A stretch of DNA of 64,000 nucleotides from Aliivibrio_A kagoshimensis (GCF_050337105.1 NZ_JAKJSQ010000011.1:13507-77506), one strand, 5' to 3'. Shown: positions 16,457-25,579, counted from the first letter of the stretch. Notes: generated from the sequence alone by a model not told the origin. Program-made: numbers and translations.

Positions 16457-16879
16457 TTAATCAATGAACATGGATACTGGCACACCGAAACGAGCCGAAA
16501 GCGCCTTAATATGCTTTAGCGTCAGAGAACGCTTACCGCTTAAGATCATCGACACCATAGACTTCGTACCAATCTCATCTTTCAAGTCACTTAATGTTAA
16601 TTTATGCTGATCGATAATGACTCTTAACATCGCGATACCAGGCTCTAACTGTTCAATCGCTTGATTGAATTCACTAAATTGCTCAGCTTCATCCTCATAC
16701 TTCTCAATCACCGGAAACATCAGATCTATAACCGGCTTATGCGCATCATAATCTTCAATGAGCACCTCCATAGTGGCTAACAGCTCGTGATATTGACTTT
16801 CAGAAGTAATACCTGTTATCCAAGGCATCTCTTCATTGACTTGACTGGCGGCCTTATCTAGTACGGCTATATCTAACAT
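16457..16879 (-). CDS. higA: Antitoxin HigA (HigBA toxin-antitoxin pair)
   Basis: 140 residues, very close in layout to E. coli HigA (YgjM): a helical N-terminal region that wraps the toxin and a C-terminal helix-turn-helix (about 95-140; LSDLKDEIGTKSMVSMILSGKRSLTLKHIKALSARFGVP, quoted in part: KSMVSMILSGKRSLT). It neutralises HigB and, with it, represses the operon. Starts 4 nt after the higB stop. Ends before a terminator copied from the neighbouring tRNA-Ser gene. Confidence 0.9.
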   Translation of the reverse strand: MLDIAVLDKAASQVNEEMPWITGITSESQYHELLATMEVLIEDYDAHKPVIDLMFPVIEKYEDEAEQFSEFNQAIEQLEPGIAMLRVIIDQHKLTLSDLKDEIGTKSMVSMILSGKRSLTLKHIKALSARFGVPVSMFID

Positions 16880-16883
16880 CGTC

Positions 16884-17201
16884 TCACCTCTTCAACTTCT
16901 TCTCACGGTATTGCTTAGTTATTCTGTCGTATTCCGCATGACTAACAATATTTTTAATAAAGCATCGATTTCCTACAAACTCAATAAATGCAATCAACCT
17001 CAAATTATTGCCACCGATATCAATTACCCACCACTTATCGACGTACTTAAAATTGTCTAACGACGGAAATACTTTCCTTAGTTCATCAGGGCTTTTTGCT
17101 TTACTCGCTTTTAATACTTTATAAGTAGCATCTAAAACATCAGCATCGTTTGGGTAAAGCTTCTTCGCATTTTCAAAAGGTTGTTTACTTATAACGTGCA
17201 T
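16884..17201 (-). CDS. higB: Toxin HigB, ribosome-dependent mRNA interferase
   Basis: 105 residues of the HigB/YgjN type (RelE-like fold): VFPSLDNFKYVDKWWVIDIGGN and the late IVSHAEYDRIT with the family's catalytic His/Tyr region. It would cut mRNA on the ribosome when HigA is lost. I start it at the ATG at 17201 (MHVISKQPF), which matches the E. coli N-terminus; a GTG at 17234 lies inside an operator palindrome and would add 11 residues. Toxin precedes antitoxin, the usual higBA order. Confidence 0.9.
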   Translation of the reverse strand: MHVISKQPFENAKKLYPNDADVLDATYKVLKASKAKSPDELRKVFPSLDNFKYVDKWWVIDIGGNNLRLIAFIEFVGNRCFIKNIVSHAEYDRITKQYREKKLKR

Positions 17202-17215
17202 GCATTTACCCGCTT

Positions 17216-17232
17216 GTTCACTATATGTGAAC
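17216..17232. promoter_or_regulatory. HigA operator candidate 1
   Basis: Perfect palindrome GTTCAC-N5-GTGAAC just upstream of the higB ATG. Confidence 0.7.
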
Positions 17233-17253
17233 ACTATACCTCAGCTAAGTGTA

Positions 17254-17270
17254 GTTCACAATCTGTGAAC
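17254..17270. promoter_or_regulatory. HigA operator candidate 2
   Basis: Second GTTCAC-N5-GTGAAC palindrome, centre 38 bp from the first. The pair probably overlaps the higBA promoter and mediates autoregulation. Confidence 0.7.
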
Positions 17271-17296
17271 CAAACGAAAATGGTGTAAATAATGCC

Positions 17297-17343
17297 CTAA
17301 AACGAGAAAACCCCAGCATTTCTGCTAGGGTTTTGAATGTGGC
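17297..17343. repeat. Right copy of 47-bp repeat at tRNA-Ser 3' end
   Basis: Original-looking copy: contains the tRNA-Ser CCA end and its terminator. One mismatch to 16401-16447. Confidence 0.85.
17301..17330 (-). terminator. Intrinsic terminator of tRNA-Ser
   Basis: Minus-strand hairpin (17311-17330; 8-bp stem, GAAA loop) followed by a T-rich tract. Confidence 0.85.
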
Positions 17344-17427
17344 GGTGAGTGAGAGATTCGAACTCTCGGTACGTTGCCGTACACACACTTTCCAGGCGTG
17401 CTCCTTCAGCCACTCGGACAACTCACC
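17340..17427 (-). tRNA. tRNA-Ser (anticodon GGA)
   Basis: 88 nt, closely matching E. coli serW/serX. D-arm GTCCGAGTGGCTGAAGGAGC, anticodon loop CTGGAAA with anticodon GGA, a long variable arm (GTACGGCAACGTAC) typical of class II tRNA, T-loop TTCGAAT, and an encoded CCA end. The acceptor pairs GGTGAG with CTCACC. Confidence 0.96.
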
Positions 17428-17515
17428 GTATCGTTAAACAGCATTACTGCAAACGAGGCGCTAATTTAATGATTTTATGGGGCTTGGTCAAGTCTTCTTT
17501 GTTAAAAAATAGCAG

Positions 17516-18070
17516 TTATGAGTTCAACTGGTTATTTAGTGACTTATCTTGCTTCAACATAGCTAAAATCACCGTATCCCACCACTGTTCTTTAAAGTAT
17601 CGGTGTTCAAAAAACCGGCCTTCAATACGCATACCTAACCTTTTACACAGCAAAATTGCCGCTCGGTTATCGGCAATGGTTTCAGCGTAGATACGATGCA
17701 CATGCAGCTGATTAAAACCATAATCGATGAGTGCTTGCATCGCTTCTTGGGCATAGCCTGAGACTTGATATTCACGCGCTAGACCGCAACCGACTGACGC
17801 TTGTCTATTACCTTCGATTCTTAGCCCACAAACGTCTATAAACTCGCCGCTCTGTTTATGAGTGATTGCCAAATTGTACTTTGTGCGTGGTTGTTCTTTA
17901 GATTGCTCAATAAACATCTCAACCAGTTGACTGGCCTTCTCTATTGAACAGTCATCTTCATCATAGAAACGTTGATACTTGGCGTCTTGAGATAGCTGAA
18001 TATATGCCTCTTCATCATGCTCATTCACGTTCCGAAGTATCAATCGCTCTGTTTCGATGAAAAAAGTCAT
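17516..18070 (-). CDS. GNAT-family N-acetyltransferase
   Basis: 184 residues, RimJ/RimL-like: starts with IETERLILRN, has the acetyl-CoA region SVGCGLAREYQVSGYAQEA and the late pattern NRAAILLCKRLGMRIEGR. Substrate unknown. Its ATG overlaps the stop of the upstream SRPBCC gene by one base (TAATG), so the two are probably translated together. Confidence 0.85.
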   Translation of the reverse strand: MTFFIETERLILRNVNEHDEEAYIQLSQDAKYQRFYDEDDCSIEKASQLVEMFIEQSKEQPRTKYNLAITHKQSGEFIDVCGLRIEGNRQASVGCGLAREYQVSGYAQEAMQALIDYGFNQLHVHRIYAETIADNRAAILLCKRLGMRIEGRFFEHRYFKEQWWDTVILAMLKQDKSLNNQLNS

Positions 18071-18504
18071 TAGCTTTTTGCTTCAACGTACGCTTTTAAG
18101 CTACCTAGCAAGAAGCTCCAGACGCTTTCATCCATCAGGTTATACATCTCTTTGGATTGGATGTTGCTCTGTTCCAGATGAATCAGCGTAGAGCCATCTT
18201 GTGCTTCTAAGCGATAGCTAATCACTAAGTGGTTCTCAGGAAGCCGCTCTGTGCCGTGATTATCACTCCAGTAGCGGTAACGATATTCAATCGGCGGTTT
18301 GATCGCTTCAATCACACCATAGTCAGTAAAGGGCTGCTCGTTCACTTCCCCGTGATAGTGCACTTCTGAACCTAACTGCCAATCTGATACCACCTTTTGT
18401 AAGGGATAATATTGAACAATTTGTTCGGAATCAGTCAGCGCCTTAAACACCGTATAGGGCTTGGCATTGACTAAAAGTGTTTTATTGATGGTGTAGGTTT
18501 CCAT
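18070..18504 (-). CDS. SRPBCC (AHSA1/START-like) domain protein
   Basis: 144 residues with the SRPBCC pattern: N-terminal NKTLLVNAKPYTVFKALTDSEQI, central WQLGSEVHYHGEV, and a C-terminal helix (WSFLLGSLKAYVE). Such small proteins have a hydrophobic ligand pocket; no function can be assigned. Coupled to the downstream acetyltransferase. Confidence 0.8.
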   Translation of the reverse strand: METYTINKTLLVNAKPYTVFKALTDSEQIVQYYPLQKVVSDWQLGSEVHYHGEVNEQPFTDYGVIEAIKPPIEYRYRYWSDNHGTERLPENHLVISYRLEAQDGSTLIHLEQSNIQSKEMYNLMDESVWSFLLGSLKAYVEAKS

Positions 18505-18543
18505 TTATCCACTCCTTTGTACTTCACGTTCTCTGATGTAGCG

Positions 18544-19581
18544 CTATTGTTGGGCGACAAACTCAATATTGCGGTGGTTATTATACCAAAGGGTTTGTCG
18601 TTCTTTCTCAGTCTTATGTTTGGTCTCGATTGGATAGCCATCGATATCGGTAGGCACCGTAAATGACATATTTCGACTTGAGTTGGCACTGAGTGGGGGT
18701 GAAAAAGTTACTTCTCGCCAAATACCCACCTGATAGAGATCGACTTCCAATGATGCCAGTGATTTGTCACTGTTATTAATGACCACAAAGTCTATCTTTC
18801 CATAATCATCCTGCCACTTGTCTTGATCCCAACGAAAATTCTCCGTTTTAATCGAGTTTATATCCTTAATCTCTTGATCTTGAATTCGCTCGGTGACTCT
18901 TAAGTATTCGGCCTCTGTCGCTGCTTTCTTCTCTTTTTGCTTAGACGATTCATAGTCATAATAATAGCCACTCACGGTATCCCCAAGATCATTGCTGTAC
19001 TCATTAAGTATCGAGACTTGAGGTGCCATAAAAAACCCAAACGTAAATATCAATGCAGCAATCACACCGTGTTTAAAGCTCTCTCGGTTTATCGAGTAAA
19101 CGAATGTTGATACAAGCAGCATTGCACCAATGAAAAAGTAATGGACCTCTGGTTTCGACATGAGATAGCTAACAATCAAGCCCCCACTTGAACCGACTAA
19201 TAACGGCGTTATCCATAAAAAATTACTTTTGGTTTCATTTTTGTCTTGATTCACTTTTTCTGCTGTTGTCTCTTTTTCTTCTCGTTTTTCACCTAATTTC
19301 ACATAGCTAAACAGACTTTTCTCTGGGTCTGGCGCGCTGGTAACATCAAGTGTGAGCAAATCAGCATCATCGTGACATAACCGCTCACCAATAATTGGTA
19401 GAGGATCGCAAGCTGTGCCTGCTAGTTCACTGTGCACCACTCTTTTTCCCAGATTGGTATTCACAATACCAATACTGTCACCGACAGAAATCTCATCTCC
19501 AACCTTCACCGACAGACTTTCAATGATCATATAATCGATATGTTCAGGCAGATGGCTAGGTCTAAAACTGATGATTGGCAT
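18544..19581 (-). CDS. Membrane protein with lipoyl-like N-terminal domain
   Basis: 345 residues, not a family I can name. An N-terminal biotinyl/lipoyl-like beta-barrel (about 15-80: SLSVKVGDEISVGDSIGIV, then a return strand with SELAGTA) lacks an obvious modified DK lysine. A charged linker (about 90-120) leads to three or four hydrophobic segments (about 120-205), then a charged helix and a beta-rich C-terminal domain (about 255-345; KIDFVVINNSDKSLASLEVD) that resembles an Ig-like module. Lies just after the DUF3857 gene on the same strand (74-bp gap), so the two may act together in the envelope. Confidence 0.65.
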   Translation of the reverse strand: MPIISFRPSHLPEHIDYMIIESLSVKVGDEISVGDSIGIVNTNLGKRVVHSELAGTACDPLPIIGERLCHDDADLLTLDVTSAPDPEKSLFSYVKLGEKREEKETTAEKVNQDKNETKSNFLWITPLLVGSSGGLIVSYLMSKPEVHYFFIGAMLLVSTFVYSINRESFKHGVIAALIFTFGFFMAPQVSILNEYSNDLGDTVSGYYYDYESSKQKEKKAATEAEYLRVTERIQDQEIKDINSIKTENFRWDQDKWQDDYGKIDFVVINNSDKSLASLEVDLYQVGIWREVTFSPPLSANSSRNMSFTVPTDIDGYPIETKHKTEKERQTLWYNNHRNIEFVAQQ

Positions 19582-19655
19582 TACGCACTCCCTCTAAACT
19601 CATTGTCGCTATCCTTAGCATTTTTACTCTCAACTTTTGTTAACAATACTGTAAC

Positions 19656-22600
19656 TTATATTTTAGCACTGTCCCACTTCTGCTTGAGAGTTTTGACGAA
19701 CTCTTTATCCAACTTCTCTTCAGCAGAGACGTAAAGGATGAACTTGCTCTCATCCTTTCGAATAATGGTAACCGTCGTATTCTCTTTGGAGCCATTCGAG
19801 TAGTTAACATGAATATCCTTTATTTCAGATAATTGCTCGGTATGCATGTAAAATTTTCCATCCTCTTTCCAATAGGAGAATACCTGATTATCTGTGAATC
19901 CATTCCCATCTTCTTGAATGTTCCACAACGAATCGCTGTAGAACATGACGACATCTTCCGTTGCTGGAAATACGTTTTTTCTGTGCATGAATTTCAGGTC
20001 ATGACTCCACAAATGCTTACCGCTAATCGCCTCTCCTGTCGGCACCAAATGGGATTCGTAGGCCAGGACAACAATAAGCGTCGGGATAAACAGTATTGAA
20101 AGTAAGTTGTGACGGAGTAACCATCTTGAATTGTAGCGATACGCTTCGCCTTGATCACTGTTGATTTGATTGATGTAACTGGCCAGTGGAAAAATCAGTA
20201 GCCCTGTCACAATCAGTACTGGCAGCCAAAAATAATCCACCTCACTTAAGAAGATAATGATGAGATAAAGTAACGCGAGCGGTACGGCCAGAAAACTGGA
20301 GATAATCCGATTTTCTCCGAACCTATTTTGGCTGTCCTTAACTAAGTATCGAAACAGTGACCAATAGAGAAATTGATTAAAAAAAGCACGTACATAAGGC
20401 AGAATCGAAGGCTTCACTTCTGCTTTGATATAAACCCAGTTACGATAAAACCAGTAGTAGGGATAAAAACCGCACGTTACGAGCGTTAAGAAAAAGATTT
20501 TAGTAAGAGAAACAGGATAAAAAACCACCTCATCATGGCTTGGCATCACTCTGGCATCCATGCGCCAATTAATAACGATAAACACCATCGTCACGGCATA
20601 CACAACCAGTAACGCTAAGAAAATAATAGGTACCCAATCCGTATTAAGGTCCCCCTCATTGCTCGGTGTCTCTTCTGTAGTAGCATCAGGTTTAAAATAC
20701 TCAACGATGCCATAGTTACTGTGCTCAACTGATCGGGTTCGAGCAGCCAAATAGTTATCAAACTGCTCGACCAATACTCTGTCGGTGCGAGAGTTATATT
20801 CATAATTTAAAACCAATTTTTTGGCTTGCTTATCAAAATTAACTTGGCGTTTATAGTAGAAAAATGGATTGTCTTCGATAAATGTTTCGTCTTCGAAGCT
20901 CCAGTTATCTGATGCAAAATAAATGTTGATGGTGCGTTTAATGTTTCTAGGGTGCAACAGAGCATAAGGTGATTGCCGTGCTAGTTGATCCGGCTTGCTT
21001 AACTCTAGATTGATACTTGTGGGATAAAATGCCCCTTCAAAGTACCTTTCCTCCTCATTTCTCACCCAGAACTTAGGCAGCGCAAACGAGCGCTTCATCA
21101 CTACCTCTCCTGAGTGACTGTTATCCTCTATCGATAATTTGGCCGTTGCTTGAACCGACTGGTAATAGTCCTCCCAAAAATCGACATACTGCTTTTGTAG
21201 GTCAGCCAAACCATACTCTGCAAGCCGATAACGTTGACGTTCTGACTCTAAGCCATAAAAAAGAGCTGTCGAATTGAAAGTCACTTCATCATGATTCTCT
21301 TTGCTCAGGTCAAACGTGTCATTAATCACTACTGAGGCATGTCGCAGCTGTTTACCCATCACCTCCAGATCACTCAAACCCGGTTTAATGGTTAAGGCAT
21401 ACTGATAGTTCGGCTGGAAGAGGTTATCCAAATTCCCTTTTTGGTACTGCCTCGTGGGATCCAACCAGTAGGCTTTGCCTAAGTATTCAACTTTTACGAT
21501 CACATGATTAAACGCATTAATCATCGCTGGATATTCAGCAAGCTGACTCTGATTTGAAGTATGAACCAGAGCTGGATAGGCTTTTATTCCAAACTGTTCC
21601 AGAATCGATATCAGTAGTACCGCTTTGTCTTTACAGTCACCGTACCTGCGTTTTAAGGTCTCAGTTGCCAAGGAGGGTTGGTGAGAATTGATACCCGTTT
21701 CAATCCCAAGGTAGCGTATCTCACTTTGTACATACATGAGTGCCTGGGCTATCTGCTCAGACGGATCTGTGCTGTGTTGACGGATCTCATCGGCAATGGC
21801 TTTTATTTTTTCATCTTTAGAGAGTGCTTTTTGATACAAGGGAAGTGACCAATTGACCACATCTTTCCAACTCGGCATCTCAGTGAAAAACACCTGCCCA
21901 TAGGGGTTATACCAATCTGGAGTTTCGCTGTTTGAAAAAACTAACCTAGAGTCCTCTGCAGCGACTGAATACTCAGTAAATGAACCTGTTTGTTTCTGTT
22001 TAATGTCAACATCAGTGCGCAATGTCGTCACATTAAGGGGCGCTTTTTTACCCCATAATAGACGAGTAAACTGCTGATGAACGGGAACTGACCAATTGAC
22101 ATATTGACGATGAGAAAAAAATCCTCCGTAAACAGGGTTCTCTCCTTCCAGCGTATAACTGTAATCAATGATATCGCCGACTCGTACGTCGTTTAAGATA
22201 ATGCTTGCCGTTAATCGTCCATCATAGATCAATTGATCCAACTCTGTTTCTCTTTGAATGATGTTGATGTCGGCATCTGGCAGTTTGTTGATCACCTTTC
22301 CATCTCGGATTAACTGTAGATGATGAAAAGAGAGAGTTTCATAGCTAGGATCAAACTCAATGGCAATTTGAGAGCTCTCTTCTAATCCCTGCTGATTGAT
22401 GATCAAATCGGCATAATGCTTGTAAAAGGCCGTTTTTTCACTCTTCGATACTTTGATCTGCTTATCGACCAGCAAATAGTAGACCCCTCCCACCACGTCG
22501 TCATAGGGAATATCGTCTGGCTGAACTGCAGCTTTCACTTCTACCCATGCTGGTAACGGGCTTTTTTTTACCTCATTGTGATTACTGGCCCAAACCGGAT

Positions 22601-22658
22601 GAATAAGGCTTGTTACCACAAATAAATACAGAATATAAAGTAAGCGCTGACGTTTCAT
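19656..22658 (-). CDS. DUF3857 and transglutaminase-like membrane protein
   Basis: About 1000 residues from the ATG at 22658, which gives a clean signal peptide (MKRQRLLYILYLFVVTS, cut near VWA); an in-frame upstream start would spoil it. DUF3857 domain about 30-290, then a transglutaminase-like domain with a complete triad: Cys342 (RYGDCKDKA), His385 (FNHVIV) and Asp400 (WLDPTRQ). A long beta-rich region follows, then a cluster of membrane segments (about 680-880) and a small C-terminal domain. Exported, with the catalytic part predicted outside the cytoplasm. Substrate unknown: amide bond cleavage or cross-linking of a protein or peptide is possible. Confidence 0.82.
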   Translation of the reverse strand: MKRQRLLYILYLFVVTSLIHPVWASNHNEVKKSPLPAWVEVKAAVQPDDIPYDDVVGGVYYLLVDKQIKVSKSEKTAFYKHYADLIINQQGLEESSQIAIEFDPSYETLSFHHLQLIRDGKVINKLPDADINIIQRETELDQLIYDGRLTASIILNDVRVGDIIDYSYTLEGENPVYGGFFSHRQYVNWSVPVHQQFTRLLWGKKAPLNVTTLRTDVDIKQKQTGSFTEYSVAAEDSRLVFSNSETPDWYNPYGQVFFTEMPSWKDVVNWSLPLYQKALSKDEKIKAIADEIRQHSTDPSEQIAQALMYVQSEIRYLGIETGINSHQPSLATETLKRRYGDCKDKAVLLISILEQFGIKAYPALVHTSNQSQLAEYPAMINAFNHVIVKVEYLGKAYWLDPTRQYQKGNLDNLFQPNYQYALTIKPGLSDLEVMGKQLRHASVVINDTFDLSKENHDEVTFNSTALFYGLESERQRYRLAEYGLADLQKQYVDFWEDYYQSVQATAKLSIEDNSHSGEVVMKRSFALPKFWVRNEEERYFEGAFYPTSINLELSKPDQLARQSPYALLHPRNIKRTINIYFASDNWSFEDETFIEDNPFFYYKRQVNFDKQAKKLVLNYEYNSRTDRVLVEQFDNYLAARTRSVEHSNYGIVEYFKPDATTEETPSNEGDLNTDWVPIIFLALLVVYAVTMVFIVINWRMDARVMPSHDEVVFYPVSLTKIFFLTLVTCGFYPYYWFYRNWVYIKAEVKPSILPYVRAFFNQFLYWSLFRYLVKDSQNRFGENRIISSFLAVPLALLYLIIIFLSEVDYFWLPVLIVTGLLIFPLASYINQINSDQGEAYRYNSRWLLRHNLLSILFIPTLIVVLAYESHLVPTGEAISGKHLWSHDLKFMHRKNVFPATEDVVMFYSDSLWNIQEDGNGFTDNQVFSYWKEDGKFYMHTEQLSEIKDIHVNYSNGSKENTTVTIIRKDESKFILYVSAEEKLDKEFVKTLKQKWDSAKI

Positions 22659-22768
22659 AGTGTTCTCAATATCGTCACCACAATCGGCCATGACGAGGTT
22701 AACCCATAAGTTTTGCGTATATATTACACAATTCTTATCGATGTATAACTATGAATCAATGTGTTACA

Positions 22769-24022
22769 TCACAACTCTGACTTGAAAGAGGTGTTAAGAA
22801 GGTGCTGCTTATTTTGGAGATAAGTGACCCAAGACTTGGCAGACTCTGACGGGAACTGTTCATTAAAGCGCTTTGCTGCTAGCAACGCTTTTTCATACTG
22901 ATGCAGTTTGTAAAGTACTCGAATGTGTACCAGAGCAAACTGCTGTGGGTCTGCGTAAGTTTTAGCGCTAGTTAATGTGTTCAAACTGGATTGATAATTG
23001 CCCTGCTGCAGCTGTAACTTTGCAAGGGGCCAACTGTGTTTAGCGTTGATCGAGTTTAGCTCTGTCCATACCTTAATTGCCCTGTTCCACTCTTTTGCTT
23101 GTTGCCAATAAGTGGCTAGATAAATGAGTTGCTGTTCTGTGCGGGTTGTTGGAAAAGCCTGCATCATCTCATCACTGATACGGGCTGCTCGCTCTGGCAT
23201 TTTTTGCTGTGCATACAGCTGACTGAGCGCTTTGTAATCACTGACTCTAAACGCAACACCTTGCTGCTTGGCGAGTGAATAGGTAATCAACGCTTCAGAC
23301 GACCTTTTTAACTGAAATTGCACCGCGACTTGCTGTCTCCACCAATTGGGTTCATTGGGCTCCATATTAATCAGCATTGCTAATGTCCGCTCTGCACTCT
23401 GCCAATGCTTTACATTCAGTTGTGCCACAACGGTTAATTTCAGTACTTGTAGTTGATCATTTCGGTCAGCTGGTTGATATTTATTGAGTGTACTAAGCGT
23501 TTCTGTCCAGCGTTGCAGTTGATAATTTGCTGTCGCTATTCGCAAGAAAATTTCGTTATTTTTCTGCTGCTGTTTGGCGTTTTTATCTTTTCCTTTCGAT
23601 TCAAATGACGATGCTGTTAGCTGCTGATAATGCCCTATTGAACGCTTATACTGCTGCTCTGAGAAAAGAATATCGGCTAACATTCGCTGGGTTTTCCATT
23701 GCGATTCAACTGACAGTGCATGTAGTGATATCGCATTTTCCAATGCAATAATTGCCTCATTCGGTTTGTTATCCCGCCACAAATAAACACCTAAAACACG
23801 GCCAACAAATGCCTGGTCATATTTTGATGATGGCTTATGTTCGGTAAGAATAGTGATGGCTTGCTCAAGCTTATCTTGCTGTTGCAAAACCGTGGCTTGT
23901 TGAACCTTAAGCGCCGTATACCTATTTAATTGTTGCGCATTGAGAGTAAAACTCATCACAAAAGCGCCGAACAGCAGTGTCGCGGTTAATAGTAGTCTGA
24001 ATATTAGGGTTAATATACTCAT
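22769..24022 (-). CDS. TPR protein of the TonB operon
   Basis: 417 residues: an N-terminal signal/anchor segment (about 5-28) followed by TPR-like helical repeats across the whole chain (for example LEQAITILTEHKPSS, ERAARISDEMMQAFP, QYEKALLAAKRF). The last gene of the DUF3450-ttpC-exbB-exbD-tonB-TPR order known from Vibrio TonB2/TonB3 clusters; its start overlaps tonB's end by 4 bp. Probably an envelope partner of the TonB complex; its role is not established from sequence. Confidence 0.82.
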   Translation of the reverse strand: MSILTLIFRLLLTATLLFGAFVMSFTLNAQQLNRYTALKVQQATVLQQQDKLEQAITILTEHKPSSKYDQAFVGRVLGVYLWRDNKPNEAIIALENAISLHALSVESQWKTQRMLADILFSEQQYKRSIGHYQQLTASSFESKGKDKNAKQQQKNNEIFLRIATANYQLQRWTETLSTLNKYQPADRNDQLQVLKLTVVAQLNVKHWQSAERTLAMLINMEPNEPNWWRQQVAVQFQLKRSSEALITYSLAKQQGVAFRVSDYKALSQLYAQQKMPERAARISDEMMQAFPTTRTEQQLIYLATYWQQAKEWNRAIKVWTELNSINAKHSWPLAKLQLQQGNYQSSLNTLTSAKTYADPQQFALVHIRVLYKLHQYEKALLAAKRFNEQFPSESAKSWVTYLQNKQHLLNTSFKSEL

Positions 24023-24645
24023 TGGTTAATTTTAAACTCAAATTTTTTCTTCTGATTTAACTGTTTTACCGCTTTACCATTCACAAGTTTAGGCTGATAT
24101 TTGGTCTTTTTAAGTGCACGTATCGCCGACCGCACAAATATTTGCGAAGGCTCTACCTCGACCACGGTGATATCTTGTGTTCTGCCTTGCTCATCGATAT
24201 TAAACGCCAGTGTCACATACCCTTGCATACCCCGTTTCAATGCTCTTGGAGGATATTTAGGTTCCACTTGATACAGAGGAATGGCTTGTTGATTCTTTTC
24301 TAATCCAACCAAAGAAGGCATAGAGATAGCCACACCAAAATCGGTTACTGCTGCGATAGTAATACTCGGCACAGTGTTGGGTAGTGAAGCAACCGACACC
24401 GAACTTTGTAATTCAGAATTCAATGCTAAAGATTGCGGCTGTTGAGGCGTTTTCGGCCTTTCGGGCAGGGCTCTCTGTCTACGCTGTACATCAACTTCGG
24501 AGTCCATTGCGTAAACATCAAACAGAAGTGGTGAAGCACTTCTTACACCTTGATTGTTGGGCTTCTCGACAATATTGGCCATAAGTACGAACAAGATAGC
24601 TGTCATTGCCAGAGCAATCGGCATGGATATCAGCAGACGAATCAC
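24019..24645 (-). CDS. tonB: TonB energy-transducing protein (TonB2 type)
   Basis: 208 residues, short as for TonB2. One N-terminal membrane anchor (about 5-25), a proline-poor periplasmic linker, and a C-terminal TonB domain (about 120-208) with YPPRALKRGMQGYVTLAFNI and VRSAIRALKKTKYQPKLVNG. It carries proton-motive energy from ExbB/ExbD to outer-membrane receptors for siderophores, haem or vitamin B12. Overlaps exbD by 4 bp. Confidence 0.93.
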   Translation of the reverse strand: MIRLLISMPIALAMTAILFVLMANIVEKPNNQGVRSASPLLFDVYAMDSEVDVQRRQRALPERPKTPQQPQSLALNSELQSSVSVASLPNTVPSITIAAVTDFGVAISMPSLVGLEKNQQAIPLYQVEPKYPPRALKRGMQGYVTLAFNIDEQGRTQDITVVEVEPSQIFVRSAIRALKKTKYQPKLVNGKAVKQLNQKKKFEFKINQ

Positions 24646-25049
24646 GACTTAGGATCCGTGGCAATGGCGATTTTAGATATACCCGCTCCTTTCGCAGCAT
24701 CCATCACTTCAACAACCGTACCATTGTAGGCGTGCTTGTCTGCTTGAATCACTAAACTGGCTTCGGGAAGATCGCTGCTTAGATGCTCTAACACCGCTTG
24801 AACCCGTTCAATATCTACTCTGCGCTTATCAATATACACATCGTTTGCTGCGGTAACAGCCACAAAAATACCCGCCTCACTTTGACTGCTTGAGTGACTT
24901 GCTTGCGGACGATTCACCTCGACCCCCGACTCTCTAACAAAAGAGCTGGTGACGATAAAAAAGATCAACATGATAAACACAATATCCAGCATCGAGGTGA
25001 GATCAACTTGTGCTTCTTCTTTCTGTTTTGCTTGGCGTATTAAGCGCAT
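24642..25049 (-). CDS. exbD: Biopolymer transporter ExbD
   Basis: 135 residues. A single membrane helix with the essential aspartate in LTSMLDIVFIMLIFF (Asp22), then a periplasmic domain ending ISKIAIATDPKS. Part of the inner-membrane proton channel that energises TonB. Overlaps exbB by 10 bp and tonB by 4 bp. Confidence 0.95.
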   Translation of the reverse strand: MRLIRQAKQKEEAQVDLTSMLDIVFIMLIFFIVTSSFVRESGVEVNRPQASHSSSQSEAGIFVAVTAANDVYIDKRRVDIERVQAVLEHLSSDLPEASLVIQADKHAYNGTVVEVMDAAKGAGISKIAIATDPKS

Positions 25050-25579
25050 GCGCTGCTCCTTAACTGCTGTTCAAGTCGTAACTCGCGTCGATGTATCGTT
25101 TTCGATAATCTCGAATGAGCAAACAGCCCCGCTAAGGCAGCCACCATTCCGGCCATGGTTGGTAACGTGGCCATTGAAATGCCCGCCGCCATCAATGTAG
25201 GCTCACTACTGCCCTGTAATGCCATCATATCAAACACTGTAATCATTCCGGTTACCGTACCAAGCAAGCCTAGCATCGGGCATAGGGTGACCAGTGCTTT
25301 AATAAAGTCCAAATGTTGGTTAAGAGATAGGTGTGCTTGTTGAATAACACCTTGCTTTTTAGCATGTGCAAACCAAGATTCATGCTCTGTTCTTAGTTGC
25401 CATTGAGACAACCACTGCTTTTTCATCTTAGGATAACCCCACAATAAAAAGACAATCCGTTCAATAATCAGAGTCCAACTTAACGCTACCACGGCGGCTA
25501 ACCACCATAGAACCATACCTCCCCGAGTCATGAACTCACTGAGTGCGTTGAGATGAAGGGAAAGTAAATCCATCATCAC
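25040..25579 (-). CDS. exbB: Biopolymer transporter ExbB (short form)
   Basis: 179 residues, a MotA/TolQ/ExbB proton channel protein with three membrane segments. The conserved channel region reads CPMLGLLGTVTGMITVFD and the last helix AAGISMATLPTMAGMVAAL. The short length is typical for the Vibrio TonB2 ExbB. Overlaps the upstream ttpC by 4 bp. Confidence 0.94.
   Translation of the reverse strand: MMMDLLSLHLNALSEFMTRGGMVLWWLAAVVALSWTLIIERIVFLLWGYPKMKKQWLSQWQLRTEHESWFAHAKKQGVIQQAHLSLNQHLDFIKALVTLCPMLGLLGTVTGMITVFDMMALQGSSEPTLMAAGISMATLPTMAGMVAALAGLFAHSRLSKTIHRRELRLEQQLRSSACA

Noticed and set aside
16457..17340. Superintegron cassette carrying higBA
   Set aside because: No attC-like imperfect palindrome is seen and no integrase; the flanks are copies of the tRNA-Ser terminator.
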